A stretch of 64,000 nucleotides of DNA from Roseateles asaccharophilus (lineage in GTDB: Bacteria > Pseudomonadota > Gammaproteobacteria > Burkholderiales > Burkholderiaceae_C), in NCBI RefSeq assembly GCF_004362405.1, contig NZ_SNXE01000002.1, forward strand, positions 488,191-552,190. Direction: 5' to 3'. The notes below the pieces were generated by a model, which worked only from the letters and a program-made list of their open reading frames with translations, was not told where the DNA came from and searched no databases. The translations under genes were made by a program, and so were the position numbers. Numbering within the stretch: the stretch's first letter is position 1; each line of letters starts with the position of its first letter. This document shows, one piece after another, positions 27,226 through 39,144 of the stretch.

Positions 27226-28359
27226 TCAGGTCTTGATCGGGTAGGCGCCAATCATCTTGAAGAAGGCGCAGATCTGGCGCAATTCGGCCAGGGCCGCCGC
27301 CACATGGGGCTGGCTGGGATGCCCATCCAGGTCGATGTAGAAGTAGTACTCCCACTGGCCAGTGCGCGCCGGGCGCGACTCCAGCCGCGTCATGGAGACA
27401 CCATGGGTCTTCAGTGGCACCAGCAGATCGTGCATGGCGCCCGGCTTGTTGGGCACGGAGACGATGAGGCTGGTGCAGTCGCGTCCCGTGACCGGCGGCA
27501 TGGCCATGGTCTGGGGCAGACAGATCACGGCAAAGCGGGTGCGGTTGTAGGCCTCGTCCTGCACCGCATGCGCCACGATGTGATGGCCAAAAAGCCCCGC
27601 GGCACGCTCGCTGCAGATGGCGGCCCAGGCCGGATTCTCCGCGGCCAGGCGGGCGCCCTCGGCATTGCTGGAGACCGCGCGGCGCTCGGCTTGGGGCAGG
27701 TGCTTGTTGAGCCAGTTCTGGCACTGGGCCAGGGCCTGGGGATGGGCCAGCACCGCCTCGATGCCTTCCAGCGAGTTCTGCTTGCGCACCAGGTTGTGGC
27801 GGATCAGCAGGCTGACCTCGCCGACCACATGGGCGGGCGTGTGCAGGAAGAGATCGAGCGAGCGGGTGACCACGCCCTCGGTCATGTTCTCCACGCCGAC
27901 CACGCCGTACTGGGCACCACCGCTGGCGGTGGCGTGGAAGACCTCGTCGAAGCTGCTGCAGTAAATCAGGTCGGCGGCGCCACCGAAGTACTCGATGGCA
28001 GCCTGCTCGCAGAAAGTGCCTTCGGGGCCCAGCACGGCCACGCGCTGCGGCGACTCCAGCGCCAGGCAGGCCGACATGATCTCGCGCCAGATGGCGGCCA
28101 CATGCTCGCCCTTGAGCGGGCCCTGGTTGGCGCCGCGAATCTTGGCGATGACCTGGGCCACCCGGTCGGGGCGGAAGAAGGGTGTGCCCTCGCGGCGCTT
28201 GAGTTCGCCCACCTGCTCCGCCACACGAGCGCGCTGGTTGAGCAGGGTCAGCAGCTGTTGATCCAGGCTGTCGATCTGGTTGCGCAGATCCAGCAGGGCG
28301 GGATTGGCCGCCGGCTCGGGCGGCATGGGGGGGGTGTTGGAATCGGCTGCTTCAGCCAT
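27226..28359 (-). CDS. pheA: Bifunctional chorismate mutase / prephenate dehydratase (P-protein)
   Basis: A phenylalanine-branch enzyme of 377 aa. Residues about 25-105 are an AroQ-type chorismate mutase helix bundle ([22 protein letters not shown]). Residues about 107-285 are prephenate dehydratase ([15 protein letters not shown] and the NRTRFAVI motif). The C-terminal ACT domain has the Phe-binding ESRP sequence for feedback inhibition. The ATG at 28359 is preferred over a TTG four codons upstream and overlaps the serC stop by 8 bp. Confidence 0.94.
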   Translation of the reverse strand: MAEAADSNTPPMPPEPAANPALLDLRNQIDSLDQQLLTLLNQRARVAEQVGELKRREGTPFFRPDRVAQVIAKIRGANQGPLKGEHVAAIWREIMSACLALESPQRVAVLGPEGTFCEQAAIEYFGGAADLIYCSSFDEVFHATASGGAQYGVVGVENMTEGVVTRSLDLFLHTPAHVVGEVSLLIRHNLVRKQNSLEGIEAVLAHPQALAQCQNWLNKHLPQAERRAVSSNAEGARLAAENPAWAAICSERAAGLFGHHIVAHAVQDEAYNRTRFAVICLPQTMAMPPVTGRDCTSLIVSVPNKPGAMHDLLVPLKTHGVSMTRLESRPARTGQWEYYFYIDLDGHPSQPHVAAALAELRQICAFFKMIGAYPIKT

Positions 28360-29461
28360 GGCGCTTCTCAAAGTCCTTCAGATACGTGACCAGCGCCTGC
28401 ACGCCTTCCAGCGGCATGGCGTTGTAGATCGATGCACGCATGCCGCCCACCGACTTGTGGCCTTTGAGTTGCAGCAGTCCGCGCTCCCTGGCGCCAGCCA
28501 GGAAGGCCTCGTTCAGGCTTTCGTCGCGGAGATAGAAAGGGATGTTCATGCGTGAGCGGCAGTGGGCCGCCACGCGGTTTTCGTAAAAGTCGGTGCCGTC
28601 CAAGGCAGCGTAGAGCAGGGCGGCCTTGTCGATATTGCGCTGTTCGATGGCGGCCAGGCCTTGCTTGCCGGCGTACTCGAACTTCTTCAGCCACTTGAAC
28701 ACCAGACCTGCGACATAGATGCCGAAGGTGGGGGGGGTGTTGAACATGGACTGGGCCTCGGCCACCGTCTGGTAATTGAAGGCCGACGGGCAAATGGGCA
28801 GGGCCTGGCCCAGCAGGTCTTCGCGCACGAAAACCAGGGTGAGGCCCGAAGGCCCGACGTTCTTCTGGGCGCCGCCAAAAGCCAGGCCGACCCGGGACCA
28901 GTCGATCGGGCGCGACAGCTGGTGCGAAGAGCAGTCGATCACCAGCGGCGCTTCGCTGCCGAGCGACTTCAGGTCCGGCAGCTCGTGGAACTCGGTGCCA
29001 TCGATGGTCTCGTTGCTGCAGACATGCACATAGGCCGCATCAGGCCGCAGCTGCCAGCTGCCCGGCGCGGGAATGTCGCAGTAGCGGCTGGATGCGCCAT
29101 CGGCGGCAATCGCCACGTCGGCATAGCGGCGCGCCTCGGCGGCACTCTTCTTGGACCAGGAACCGGTGACCACCACATCGACCTTGCCGCCCCGCGAGAG
29201 ATTCAGCGGCACGATCGCGTTCTCGGCCAGGCCGCCGCCTTGCATGAACAGGATGCGGAAATTGCTCGGCACCTGCAGCAGCTCACGCAGATCGGCTTCG
29301 GCCGCCTCGTAGATGGAGATGAACTCGCGGCCGCGGTGGCTCATCTCCATCACGCTCATGCCCGAGCCTTGCCAGTCCAGCATCTCCGCCGCCACCTGAT
29401 GTAGCACTTCTTCGGGCAGGGCGGCGGGGCCGGCGGAGAAATTGAAGGGGCGCTGGGTCAT
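28352..29461 (-). CDS. serC: Phosphoserine aminotransferase
   Basis: A PLP enzyme of 369 aa that makes 3-phosphoserine (serine synthesis) and also serves pyridoxal phosphate synthesis. It starts [16 protein letters not shown] and has SHRGREF. The PLP lysine is Lys200 in [11 protein letters not shown], and a late NIPFYL sequence is conserved. An upstream extension of the frame was rejected because the start at 29461 matches the family. It belongs to the gyrA-serC-pheA-tyrA order and overlaps pheA. Confidence 0.95.
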   Translation of the reverse strand: MTQRPFNFSAGPAALPEEVLHQVAAEMLDWQGSGMSVMEMSHRGREFISIYEAAEADLRELLQVPSNFRILFMQGGGLAENAIVPLNLSRGGKVDVVVTGSWSKKSAAEARRYADVAIAADGASSRYCDIPAPGSWQLRPDAAYVHVCSNETIDGTEFHELPDLKSLGSEAPLVIDCSSHQLSRPIDWSRVGLAFGGAQKNVGPSGLTLVFVREDLLGQALPICPSAFNYQTVAEAQSMFNTPPTFGIYVAGLVFKWLKKFEYAGKQGLAAIEQRNIDKAALLYAALDGTDFYENRVAAHCRSRMNIPFYLRDESLNEAFLAGARERGLLQLKGHKSVGGMRASIYNAMPLEGVQALVTYLKDFEKRHG

Positions 29462-29495
29462 GAGGCAGGCAGGTCGAGCGAGAGCGTACTTGGGC

Positions 29496-30115
29496 TTACT
29501 TCTTTGCAGGTGCGGGCGCGGGCGCCGAGGTGGCCGGCTTGGGCGCAATGCCCAGTTGCTTCATGACCGATTGCTCTAGCGTTTTCAGGCGGGCCTCGAC
29601 GGTACCGCGTGTGTCCGCCACCAGCTTCTCGGCCAGGGCGCGCTGCATGTCCTGGCCCAGCTGACCGTACTTCTTGTTGACCGGCGACTCCAGCCAGGCG
29701 GCAAGCTGACGCAGCTCGTCCTCGCTGAAGCGCTCTTCCAGGATGGCGCCGATGGTGCTCGGGGCCAGCTTGATGGCGCGGTCGCGCATCAGCGGCGTGG
29801 TCTCGTCCACGAACTTCTTGATCTCGCCCTCGATGGCCTTGGCGGTGGCTTCACGCTTCTCGGCGGGCAGCTGCTGCAGGGCCTGACCGGCGCCCTGCAT
29901 CAGCTGGCCCAGGGGCTGCTGCAGCATGGCGCGCGACATGGCTTCCAGGCCCGGCTGCTGCAGCTGCAGCACGCGGGCCACCAGCTCCTTCTTGGCGGGG
30001 CTGCTGCCTGCCGCGGGGGCGCTGGCGGCAGTGGCCTGGGCTTGCGCCAGCGAGGCAGCGCAGCCCATCAGGGCAGCCAGGATCAGGGGGCGAAGGGCGT
30101 TGCTCATCAGGGGGC

Positions 30116-30119
<4 letters not shown>
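29496..30119 (-). CDS. DUF2059 domain-containing exported protein
   Basis: A 207-aa protein with a signal peptide (hydrophobic core [18 protein letters not shown]). A helical DUF2059 domain lies in the middle, including [26 protein letters not shown] split across two helices, and the tail is Ala/Pro/Lys-rich. The domain's function is unknown; it is likely periplasmic. The start at 30119 overlaps the gyrA stop by 4 bp (ATGA). A second ATG at 30107 is also possible. It sits between gyrA and serC. Confidence 0.83.
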
Positions 30120-32749
<2,630 letters not shown>

Positions 32750-32810
32750 GCGATGAAGGGCTGGTGGCGGCTGGCGCCCCGGCCTGGCTCGTTGGAGACT
32801 GAAAGACAGA

Positions 32811-32816
32811 ATTCTA
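32811..32816 (-). promoter_or_regulatory. Possible gyrA -10 box
   Basis: TAGAAT on the minus strand, about 60 bases before the gyrA ATG, resembles a sigma-70 -10 element. No well-spaced -35 is seen, so the call is weak. Confidence 0.3.
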
Positions 32817-32901
32817 ATTGCCCGTAGTTGTAGTACCTGCGCAACATTGGCGCTTTGGTCTGCAGCTTGGGCCGCCACAATGCGGTGGTCTCAGTGCCCT
32901 A

Positions 32902-32910
32902 TGGCACAAT
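32902..32910 (+). promoter_or_regulatory. Possible extended -10 promoter of the OmpA-family gene
   Basis: TGGCACAAT has the TG-N-(six base) form of an extended -10 and leaves a leader of roughly 100 bases. The leader ends in the strong Shine-Dalgarno GAGGAGA before 33015. No clear -35 is present. Confidence 0.3.
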
Positions 32911-33014
32911 CATTGAGTCCCTAGGAGAAACCCGTAGCAGGGCTTCTTCAAAGGTTTTGTTCCAGCTTCGGACAATTTCGCAGGGCAACTGCGGCCTTCC
33001 TTGAGAGGAGAATC

Positions 33015-33656
33015 ATGAAGAAACTGAACCGTGTGGCGTCGCTCTTCGCTGTCGCTGCTGTTGCCACGTCTGGCGCTTTCGCTCAGACCGTGGATAACTG
33101 GCGTGCAACGGACGGTACCGTCTGGAAGAACGGCACCAACGAACTGTGCTGGCGCGACAGCAACTGGACCCCGGCAACCGCCGCCAAGGACTGCGACGGT
33201 GCGCTCAAGCCCGCTCCGAAGGTCGAGGCTCCGAAGCCCGCTCCGGCTCCGGCTCCGGCTCCTGCCCCGAAGCCGGCTCCCGTGCCGCCCGCTCCGGTGA
33301 GCGAGAAGGTGACCTTCGCCGCTGATGCATTCTTTGACTTCGACAAGTCGGTGCTGAAGGCTGAAGCCAAGGCCAAGCTGGATGACCTGGTCTCCAAGAC
33401 CAGCGGCATCAACCTCGAAGTGATCATCGCCGTCGGTCATACCGACAGCGTGGGCAGCGACGAGTACAACCAGAAGCTGTCGGTGCGTCGCTCCGAAGCC
33501 GTGAAGGCCTATCTGGTCTCCAAGGGCGTCGAGAAGAACCGCGTGTACACCGAAGGCAAGGGCGAGAAGCAGCCCGTCGCCGACAACAAGACCGCCGAAG
33601 GCCGCGCCAAGAATCGCCGCGTGGAAATCGAAGTGGTCGGTACCCGCAACAAGTAA
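33015..33656 (+). CDS. OmpA family outer-membrane protein
   Basis: A 213-aa exported protein with signal peptide MKKLNR...GAFA. A short region with two Cys (residues about 41 and 56) is followed by an Ala/Pro/Lys linker (about 62-95). The C-terminal OmpA peptidoglycan-binding domain has DFDKSVLK, HTDSVGSDEYN and RAKNRRVEIEV. There is no eight-stranded barrel, so it is a small periplasm-facing OmpA-type protein anchored by other means. A strong ribosome site and a strong terminator suggest high expression. The linker DNA is a GCTCCG-like repeat, a simple consequence of the Pro-Ala codons. Confidence 0.92.
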   Translation: MKKLNRVASLFAVAAVATSGAFAQTVDNWRATDGTVWKNGTNELCWRDSNWTPATAAKDCDGALKPAPKVEAPKPAPAPAPAPAPKPAPVPPAPVSEKVTFAADAFFDFDKSVLKAEAKAKLDDLVSKTSGINLEVIIAVGHTDSVGSDEYNQKLSVRRSEAVKAYLVSKGVEKNRVYTEGKGEKQPVADNKTAEGRAKNRRVEIEVVGTRNK

Positions 33657-33663
33657 TGAGTCT

Positions 33664-33680
33664 GGCGGCCTTGGGCCGCC
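33664..33680 (+). terminator. Hairpin after the OmpA-family gene
   Basis: GGCGGCC-TTG-GGCCGCC lies 7 bp after the stop, upstream of the main terminator. It probably acts as a 3' stem. Confidence 0.45.
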
Positions 33681-33690
33681 TGTCATTGCC

Positions 33691-33720
33691 AACCCCGCCT
33701 CGGCGGGGTTTTCTTTTTGT
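33691..33720 (+). terminator. Intrinsic terminator of the OmpA-family gene
   Basis: AACCCCGCC / GGCGGGGTT with a very short loop is followed by TTCTTTTTGT, a standard Rho-independent terminator. Confidence 0.85.
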
Positions 33721-33750
33721 GGCGGGCCATCCGCTACCATCTCGCCCATC

Positions 33751-34458
33751 ATGATCAATGCCGACCCTCAAGAGCTGGCCAAGTTTGGTGAGCTCGCCCA
33801 TCGCTGGTGGGATGCAGACAGCGAGTTCAAGCCTCTGCACCAGATCAATCCGCTGCGCCTGAACTGGATCGACGGCCTCTCGCCCCTGGCGGGGCAGACC
33901 GTGTTGGACGTGGGCTGCGGTGGTGGCATCCTGGCCGACTCCATGGCGCGCAAAGGTGCCCATGTGCTGGGCATCGATCTCTCGACCAAGCCGCTGCGAG
34001 TGGCTCAGCTGCATGCCATGGAGGCGGGCACCGAGAACATCGAGTACCGCGAAGTCGCCGTTGAGGCGCTGGCTGAGGAGCGGCCGGCATCCTTTGATAC
34101 CGTGACCTGCATGGAGATGTTGGAGCACGTGCCCGACCCTGCCTCGGTGGTGCGTGCCTGTGCGGTGCTGGCCAAGCCGGGTGCTTGGGTGTTTTTCTCG
34201 ACCCTCAACCGCAATGCCAAGGCCTTTGCCCTGGCCATCGTGGGGGCGGAGTATCTGCTCAAGATGCTGCCGGCGGGCACGCATGAGTACGCGCGCTTTC
34301 TCAAGCCTGCCGAGCTGAGCCAGTTTGCGCGCGATGCCGGTCTTGAAGTTCATCAGCTGCGCGGCTTGCACTACAACCCCCTGACCCAGCGCTACAGTCT
34401 GGGTGGCAACACGGACGTCAACTATCTGATGGCCTGCCGCAAGCCCTTGCTCGCATGA
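33751..34458 (+). CDS. ubiG: Ubiquinone biosynthesis O-methyltransferase UbiG
   Basis: A SAM-dependent methyltransferase of 235 aa that carries out both O-methylations in ubiquinone synthesis. The N-terminal ELAHRWWDADSEFKPLHQINPLRL is the UbiG signature. SAM motif I is VLDVGCGGG (residues about 51-59), and EMLEHVPDP is the later conserved loop. The ATG at 33751 is the family start. It overlaps gph by 4 bp, and the two are a common betaproteobacterial pair. Confidence 0.95.
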   Translation: MINADPQELAKFGELAHRWWDADSEFKPLHQINPLRLNWIDGLSPLAGQTVLDVGCGGGILADSMARKGAHVLGIDLSTKPLRVAQLHAMEAGTENIEYREVAVEALAEERPASFDTVTCMEMLEHVPDPASVVRACAVLAKPGAWVFFSTLNRNAKAFALAIVGAEYLLKMLPAGTHEYARFLKPAELSQFARDAGLEVHQLRGLHYNPLTQRYSLGGNTDVNYLMACRKPLLA

Positions 34459-35180
34459 GCCTCGCCGTGCTTCAGGCCCGAGAGCAGGGCTGGTTGGGTC
34501 GGCCCATTCGCGCCGTGCTCTTCGATCTGGACGGTACGCTGGTGGACAGCGCGCCCGATCTCGCCGGTGCGACCAACGAGATGCTGCTGGCGCGTCAGCT
34601 GCCGGCCCTGCCGCTGGACACACTGCGTCCCATGGCAGGCGCCGGTGCTCGCGGCATGATGGGTTTGGCCTTCCAGGTCGCGCCGCCGGATCAGCGTTTC
34701 GACGCGTTGAAGAGTGAGTTCTTTGATCGCTATGAGGCGCGCCTGCTGCATGAAACCCGGGCCTTTGATGGGGTGGAGGCCTTGCTTGCGGGCCTGGAGT
34801 CCCTGGGGCTGGCTTGGGGTATCGTGACCAACAAGTCCGAGCGTTTTGCCCTGCCGCTGACCGCCGGACTGGGCCTGGCTCAGCGGGCGGCGGCCGTGAT
34901 TGGCGGCGACACCACGGCGCATGCCAAGCCGCATCCCGAGCCGCTCTTGGAGGCGGCGCGTCGTGCGGGTGTGGCGCCCGAGCACTGCATCTATGTGGGG
35001 GATGACCATCGCGACATCGTGGCTGGTCGGGCCGCGGGCATGCAGACCGTGGCCGTGTCCTGGGGCTATCTGGGGCGCGGCGAGCCCATCGAGGCCTGGG
35101 GTGCCGATGCGATTGCCACCCGGCCCGAGGACTTGCTCGCCATGGTCCGGACTGTTTTGCAGACGCAAACGGGCTCTTGA
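34455..35180 (+). CDS. gph: Phosphoglycolate phosphatase (HAD family)
   Basis: A HAD hydrolase of 241 aa. Motif I is FDLDGTLVDS with nucleophile Asp24 and Asp26, motif II is the IVTNKS stretch, and motif IV is VGDDHRDIVAG. It is predicted to dephosphorylate 2-phosphoglycolate; pairing with ubiG supports Gph rather than another HAD enzyme. The start overlaps the ubiG stop by ATGA. Its 3' end carries the ssrA promoter region. Confidence 0.88.
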   Translation: MSLAVLQAREQGWLGRPIRAVLFDLDGTLVDSAPDLAGATNEMLLARQLPALPLDTLRPMAGAGARGMMGLAFQVAPPDQRFDALKSEFFDRYEARLLHETRAFDGVEALLAGLESLGLAWGIVTNKSERFALPLTAGLGLAQRAAAVIGGDTTAHAKPHPEPLLEAARRAGVAPEHCIYVGDDHRDIVAGRAAGMQTVAVSWGYLGRGEPIEAWGADAIATRPEDLLAMVRTVLQTQTGS

Positions 35181-35192
35181 AGTTCCGGACCC

Positions 35193-35201
35193 TGGCATAA
35201 T
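35193..35201 (+). promoter_or_regulatory. Extended -10 promoter of ssrA
   Basis: TGGCATAAT (TG-N-CATAAT) lies 13 bases before the mature tmRNA 5' end, leaving a few bases for RNase P trimming. A -35 match TTGAAG at 35177 is only 13 bases away, so the extended -10 is the better explanation. Confidence 0.5.
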
Positions 35202-35214
35202 GTAGGTGTTCTAT

Positions 35215-35575
35215 GGGGCCGACCTGGTTTCGACGTGGGTGCGGATCCGAAGTAGGGCATGCCGAGCACCAGTTCGCTCGTTAATCCACTGGAAAAAAGT
35301 AACTGCAAACGACGAAAAGTTTGCCCTCGCTGCTTAATTAGCACGAGGCTCCGCAACAGCAGGCCTATGGGCTGGGGTGGCAACACCTGCGGAGTCATTC
35401 ACATAGGCTGGTTGTTCGGTGGGCCGCACACCGGGTGACGAGATCTAGCGGCTGGTTGGGTTGGCAGCGTGCTCCTGCGCGGTCGCTCGGCGAGAACTAA
35501 GTTCAGAGGGCTAAGCATGTAGAACTGCCCGGTGATGGCTTGCGGACGCGGGTTCAATTCCCGCCGGCTCCACCA
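35215..35575 (+). ncRNA. ssrA: tmRNA (ssrA)
   Basis: Transfer-messenger RNA of 361 nt that rescues stalled ribosomes. The 5' end GGGGCCGACCTGGTTTCGACG and the 3' end GCGGGTTCAATTCCCGCCGG...CACCA form the alanyl-tRNA-like part. The acceptor stem GGGGCCG pairs with CGGCTCC, with one G-U. The internal tag frame at 35305-35337 encodes ANDEKFALAA followed by TAA, which is the usual proteolysis tag with the ALAA end. Confidence 0.97.
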
Positions 35576-35583
35576 TCTCAAGC

Positions 35584-35616
35584 AAAAGGGCCCGAGTCTG
35601 TGACTCGGGCCCTTTT
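35584..35616. terminator. Terminator shared by ssrA and the GST gene
   Basis: AAAAGGGCCCGAGT, loop CTGTG, ACTCGGGCCCTTTT is a perfect 14-bp inverted repeat with A and T ends on each side, so it can work for both convergent transcripts. Confidence 0.88.
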
Positions 35617-35633
35617 CGTTTGGCTGCCCTGGC

Positions 35634-36326
35634 TCAGCGGTGCTTGTACTGCTTGGCCCCGAACAGTACCTCGCGGGCTTGTTCGCTGACCAGGGGCTTG
35701 CGCTGTTCGGCCAGTACGGCGAGCCCTCTTTGCACGGCGGGGCGCGCAGCGATCTCGTCGAACCAGCCCTTGAGGTGTGGGTAATCGGCTAACTCGATGC
35801 CTTGGTTCTTCCAGGAGCGCAGCCATGGGAATGTGGCGATATCGGCAATGGAGTGGTCGTGCCCGCCGAGATAGCGGCTGGATGCAAGGCGCTTGTTGAT
35901 CACGCCGTACAGCCGCTTGGCTTCATTGGTGTAGCGCTCGATGGCATAGGGAATCTTCTCGGGCGCATAGATGCGGAAATGATGTGCTTGGCCCAGCATG
36001 GGACCCACGCCACCCATCTGGAACATCAGCCATTGCAGCACTTCGTACTTGTCGCGTGTGCTTTCGGGCAGCAGCTTGCCCGCCTTGGACGCGAGGTAGA
36101 GCAGGATGGCGCCCGATTCGAACAGGGCGATCGGGCGGCCATCGGGGCCCTCAGGATCGACAATGGCGGGGATCTTGTTGTTCGGGCTGATCGAGAGAAA
36201 CTCGGCGTCGAATTGCGCGCCCGAGCCAATGTCCACGGGGATCACCTTATACGGGAGGTCACATTCTTCCAACATGATGTGGACCTTGTGGCCGTTGGGT
36301 GTGGGCCATGAATAAACTTCGATCAT
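35634..36326 (-). CDS. Glutathione S-transferase family protein (YfcG/nu-class-like)
   Basis: A 230-aa soluble protein with an N-terminal thioredoxin-fold domain. It starts MIEVYSWPTPNGHKV, has SPNNKIPAIVD with the cis-Pro, and ESGAILLYLA (the Glu-Ser pair binding the glutathione gamma-glutamyl group). An all-helical C-terminal domain follows. The T/PNG motif near the start is typical of YfcG-like disulfide reductases. The gene converges on ssrA. The substrate is not known. Confidence 0.88.
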   Translation of the reverse strand: MIEVYSWPTPNGHKVHIMLEECDLPYKVIPVDIGSGAQFDAEFLSISPNNKIPAIVDPEGPDGRPIALFESGAILLYLASKAGKLLPESTRDKYEVLQWLMFQMGGVGPMLGQAHHFRIYAPEKIPYAIERYTNEAKRLYGVINKRLASSRYLGGHDHSIADIATFPWLRSWKNQGIELADYPHLKGWFDEIAARPAVQRGLAVLAEQRKPLVSEQAREVLFGAKQYKHR

Positions 36327-36366
36327 TGTTTTGTCTCCTGGCTGCGCCGTCCCATTGTCCTAGCTC

Positions 36367-37098
36367 ATGTTAATTAAGCAAGTTAAACGCTGGTGGGTGA
36401 CTCGTGCCAACGCAGCGCGTTGGAAGGCCGTCGCTGACTGGGCGGAGCAGCGTGGTGGCGTCTTTCGCCAGACCCGTGATGCGCGTGGTTTTCAGATCGA
36501 GCAGTCGCGTGGCGCCGCAGGTGTCCTGCGTATCGAGTGGGCGCCCTCACAGCGCAGCTATATCGAGGGCCATGAACTGCGCATGCGCTGCGAGCTGGGC
36601 TTGCACCCGGATCTGCAGATGATGGTGTTGGCGCGAACGCTGATGGAGCGCCTGGAGCGCGCCGTGTTCGAGGCCTATACCGACACGCTCAAGACCCGTG
36701 TGGATGCGGATACGCCGGAGGAGATGCGCTGGTTGGTGATGTTTGCCAAGCTCAAGCACTTCCCGAACAAGTTGCTCAAGGAGCGCTGGGGGGGACTGGG
36801 TGTCAATCAGGAGGTCGTCTCGGCCTGGCTGGAGGGCGGACTCAGCGATGCCCTGCTTCAGGCCGGCGAGTCCTTGCTGCCGGCGGAGCGTCCTTTTGTG
36901 CTGATGGTCTTGCGGGGCAATGTCTATTTGCGCGTGGCCATGGCCGAGCCGACCCTGAGCGAAATCCAGTCACTGGTCCGTTTGCTGGAGACGGCTTGTC
37001 GCGATGCGCAGCGCGTCAATACGCGCTTGGCCGACGGTGGCCCGTGGCCCACCACAACCTCGGTGGCCTGGCAGAGCCAGCCCAGTGAGCTGAACTGA
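36367..37098 (+). CDS. Conserved hypothetical protein
   Basis: A 243-aa soluble protein that I do not recognise. It has a basic N-terminus (MLIKQVKRWW), a beta-rich first half with RIEWAPSQRSYIEGHELRMR, and a helical second half. No signal peptide, membrane segment or catalytic motif is seen. The codon pattern fits a real gene, and the opposite strand has no competing gene. It is divergent from the GST gene (40 bp between starts) and convergent with the phosphotransferase gene. No Shine-Dalgarno is obvious. Confidence 0.7.
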   Translation: MLIKQVKRWWVTRANAARWKAVADWAEQRGGVFRQTRDARGFQIEQSRGAAGVLRIEWAPSQRSYIEGHELRMRCELGLHPDLQMMVLARTLMERLERAVFEAYTDTLKTRVDADTPEEMRWLVMFAKLKHFPNKLLKERWGGLGVNQEVVSAWLEGGLSDALLQAGESLLPAERPFVLMVLRGNVYLRVAMAEPTLSEIQSLVRLLETACRDAQRVNTRLADGGPWPTTTSVAWQSQPSELN

Positions 37099-37120
37099 GG
37101 CTCGGGGGCGTACCGACTCC

Positions 37121-38203
37121 CTAGGCTTGCTGTGCGCGCTGCGCGAAGGTCCAGGCCAGCTCGGCCATGGGGCGGGCTCCGGCGCCGGCCTCGCGGGCAC
37201 GTTCGCTGGATGCCGTCCCCGCCTCGACCCGCTTGGCAATGCCTTGCAGAATGGCGGCGATTCGGAAGAGGTTGTAAGCCAGATAGAAGTTCCAGTCGCG
37301 CATGACCGCGTTGATGTCGCTGCGGCCGGTTCGCTCGCAATAGCGCCGCACATAAGCCTCCTCGTCGGGAATGCCCAGTGCTGCCAGGTCATGTCCGCCC
37401 AGGCCGCGAGCGGCGCCCGAGGTGTGGATGTGCCAGGACATGCAGTGGTAGCTGAAGTCCGCGAGCGGATGGCCCAGGGTCGAGAGTTCCCAGTCCAGCA
37501 CGGCCAGCACGCGCGGCTCGTTGGGGTGAAACATCAGGTTGTCCAGGCGGAAGTCGCCATGGACGATGGCCACTTCGGATTCGTCGCGTGCAGAGGCCGG
37601 GATGTTGAGGGGTAGCCATTCGATGAGCTGGTCCATGGCCGCGATGGCATGGGTCGCGGAGGCCTGGTACTGCTTGCTCCAGCGCGCGATCTGGCGCTCG
37701 AAGTAGTTGCCGGGCTTGCCATAGTCGCTCAGCCCCAGGGCCTTGTAGTCCGCCCTGTGCAGGGCGGCGATCACGCGGTTCATTTCATCGTAGAGTGCCG
37801 CGCGTTCGCTCGGGCTCATGCCCGGCAGGCTCTGATCCCAGAGTACGCGGCCTTCCACGCACTCCATGACATAGAAGGCGCGGCCGATCACGCTTTCGTC
37901 TTCGCACAATGCCAGCATGCGCGGTACGGGTACGGCGCTGGCGGACAAGGCCTGCATGACGCGGAACTCTCGCTCGATGGCGTGGGCCGAGGGCAGCAGC
38001 TTGGCCTGCGGCCCGGGCTTGCTGCGCATCACATAGCGGGCCTGAGGGGTGCTCAGCCGGTAGGTGGGATTGGACTGACCGCCCTTGAACTGCTCGATGC
38101 TCAGGGGGCCGGAGAATCCCGACACGTGTTCACCGAGCCAGTGGCTCAGCGCCTGCAGATTCAGGTCCTGGCTGGGGGGGCGGGTGCCGTTGAAGTCTTC
38201 CAT
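37121..38203 (-). CDS. Phosphotransferase family protein (APH/ACAD10-like)
   Basis: An aminoglycoside-phosphotransferase-fold protein of 360 aa. The Brenner motif is VHGDFRLDN and the metal motif VLDWELSTLGHP, both intact. The N-lobe has YVMRSKP-type Lys and KLLPSAHAIEREF. Proteins of this type beside acyl-CoA dehydrogenases phosphorylate hydroxy-acyl-CoAs, but no such neighbour is here, so the substrate is open. The start at 38203 is supported by AAGGAG 6 bases upstream. The Crp/Fnr-type regulator gene lies 49 bp upstream. Confidence 0.87.
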   Translation of the reverse strand: MEDFNGTRPPSQDLNLQALSHWLGEHVSGFSGPLSIEQFKGGQSNPTYRLSTPQARYVMRSKPGPQAKLLPSAHAIEREFRVMQALSASAVPVPRMLALCEDESVIGRAFYVMECVEGRVLWDQSLPGMSPSERAALYDEMNRVIAALHRADYKALGLSDYGKPGNYFERQIARWSKQYQASATHAIAAMDQLIEWLPLNIPASARDESEVAIVHGDFRLDNLMFHPNEPRVLAVLDWELSTLGHPLADFSYHCMSWHIHTSGAARGLGGHDLAALGIPDEEAYVRRYCERTGRSDINAVMRDWNFYLAYNLFRIAAILQGIAKRVEAGTASSERAREAGAGARPMAELAWTFAQRAQQA

Positions 38204-38252
38204 GGGTCTCCTTGTTGTCCTTGTGCCGGATGACCCTGGGTGGCAAGCGGCT

Positions 38253-38957
38253 TCAGCGTTGGGCAATGGCCAGCAGCTTGTCCTTGCTCAGGATCACGAG
38301 TCTTGTGGGTTCCACGCGCAAGGCGCCATCGCGCTCGAAGCTCTTGAGCTCCTGATTCACACGTTGGCGCGAGGCGCCCAACAGCTGCGCCAGGTCTTCC
38401 TGCGCCAGTTGCAGGCCGATGCGGATTTCCTCGCCTTGGGTCACGCCGTAGGAACGGGCCAGCAGCAGCAGTTGCTTGGCCAGGCGCGCGGCCAGCGGTC
38501 GCGTGTTCAAGTCCTCCACGGCGTCGAACATCAGACGCAGCCGTCTGCAGTTCAGACGCAGCAGGGCTTCGTAGAGCTCGGTGTGGCGCGACAGCAGCTC
38601 TTTGAAGTCGGGCTTGCGCACCACCAGCAGCGTGGTATCGCCATGGGCCGTGGCGTCGTGGGTGCGCGGCAGCCCGTCGAAGAGCGAGATATCGCCGAAC
38701 CAGGTGCCGGGCTCCACATAGGTCAGCGTGACCTGCTTGCCGGACAGAGAGACGGAGCTGACGCGCACGGCGCCCTTGGCCACGCCCACCCATTCTTCCG
38801 CCGGCTCGCCGCGGCAGGACAGCATGGCGCCATCGCTCAGTCGCCGCAGCAGGGCGCGAGAGAGGATGTCGCTGCGCAGCGCTGCGGACAGTCTGGAGAA
38901 CCACGAACCCGATTCGATGTTGTTGCGTTCTGAAAGTGTAAGAACCGTGCTGTTCAT
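38253..38957 (-). CDS. Crp/Fnr family transcriptional regulator
   Basis: A 234-aa regulator with an N-terminal cyclic-nucleotide-type beta-roll (residues about 20-130, including GTWFGDISLFDGLPRTHDATA) and a C-terminal winged helix. The recognition segment is LAQLLGASRQRVNQELKSFE. There are no clustered Cys residues, so it is not an iron-sulfur FNR. The ligand is unknown. It could act on the phosphotransferase gene downstream or on the divergent fimV-like gene 187 bp away. Confidence 0.88.
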   Translation of the reverse strand: MNSTVLTLSERNNIESGSWFSRLSAALRSDILSRALLRRLSDGAMLSCRGEPAEEWVGVAKGAVRVSSVSLSGKQVTLTYVEPGTWFGDISLFDGLPRTHDATAHGDTTLLVVRKPDFKELLSRHTELYEALLRLNCRRLRLMFDAVEDLNTRPLAARLAKQLLLLARSYGVTQGEEIRIGLQLAQEDLAQLLGASRQRVNQELKSFERDGALRVEPTRLVILSKDKLLAIAQR

Positions 38958-39144
38958 GCTGCGTCGCTGAGGTGACAGCCCGCAGGCTTGCGGGCGCGCC
39001 GATTGTCCATGAGAGCCAGTCGGCCCCGCAGTGTGTATGAACTAGGAAACACCCCGAGTCGCCCGGGCGCCAGGGAAGGGCGTTCTGCCTTGGGTGCGTG
39101 CTAGAGTGGCCCGCAAACAATCCGACACAAAACGGCGCTGGCCG

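Noticed and set aside
33190-33300. Tandem GCTCCG-like repeat in the OmpA-family gene
   Set aside because: It encodes the Ala-Pro-Lys linker and is explained by codon use; it is not a CRISPR or a separate repeat element.
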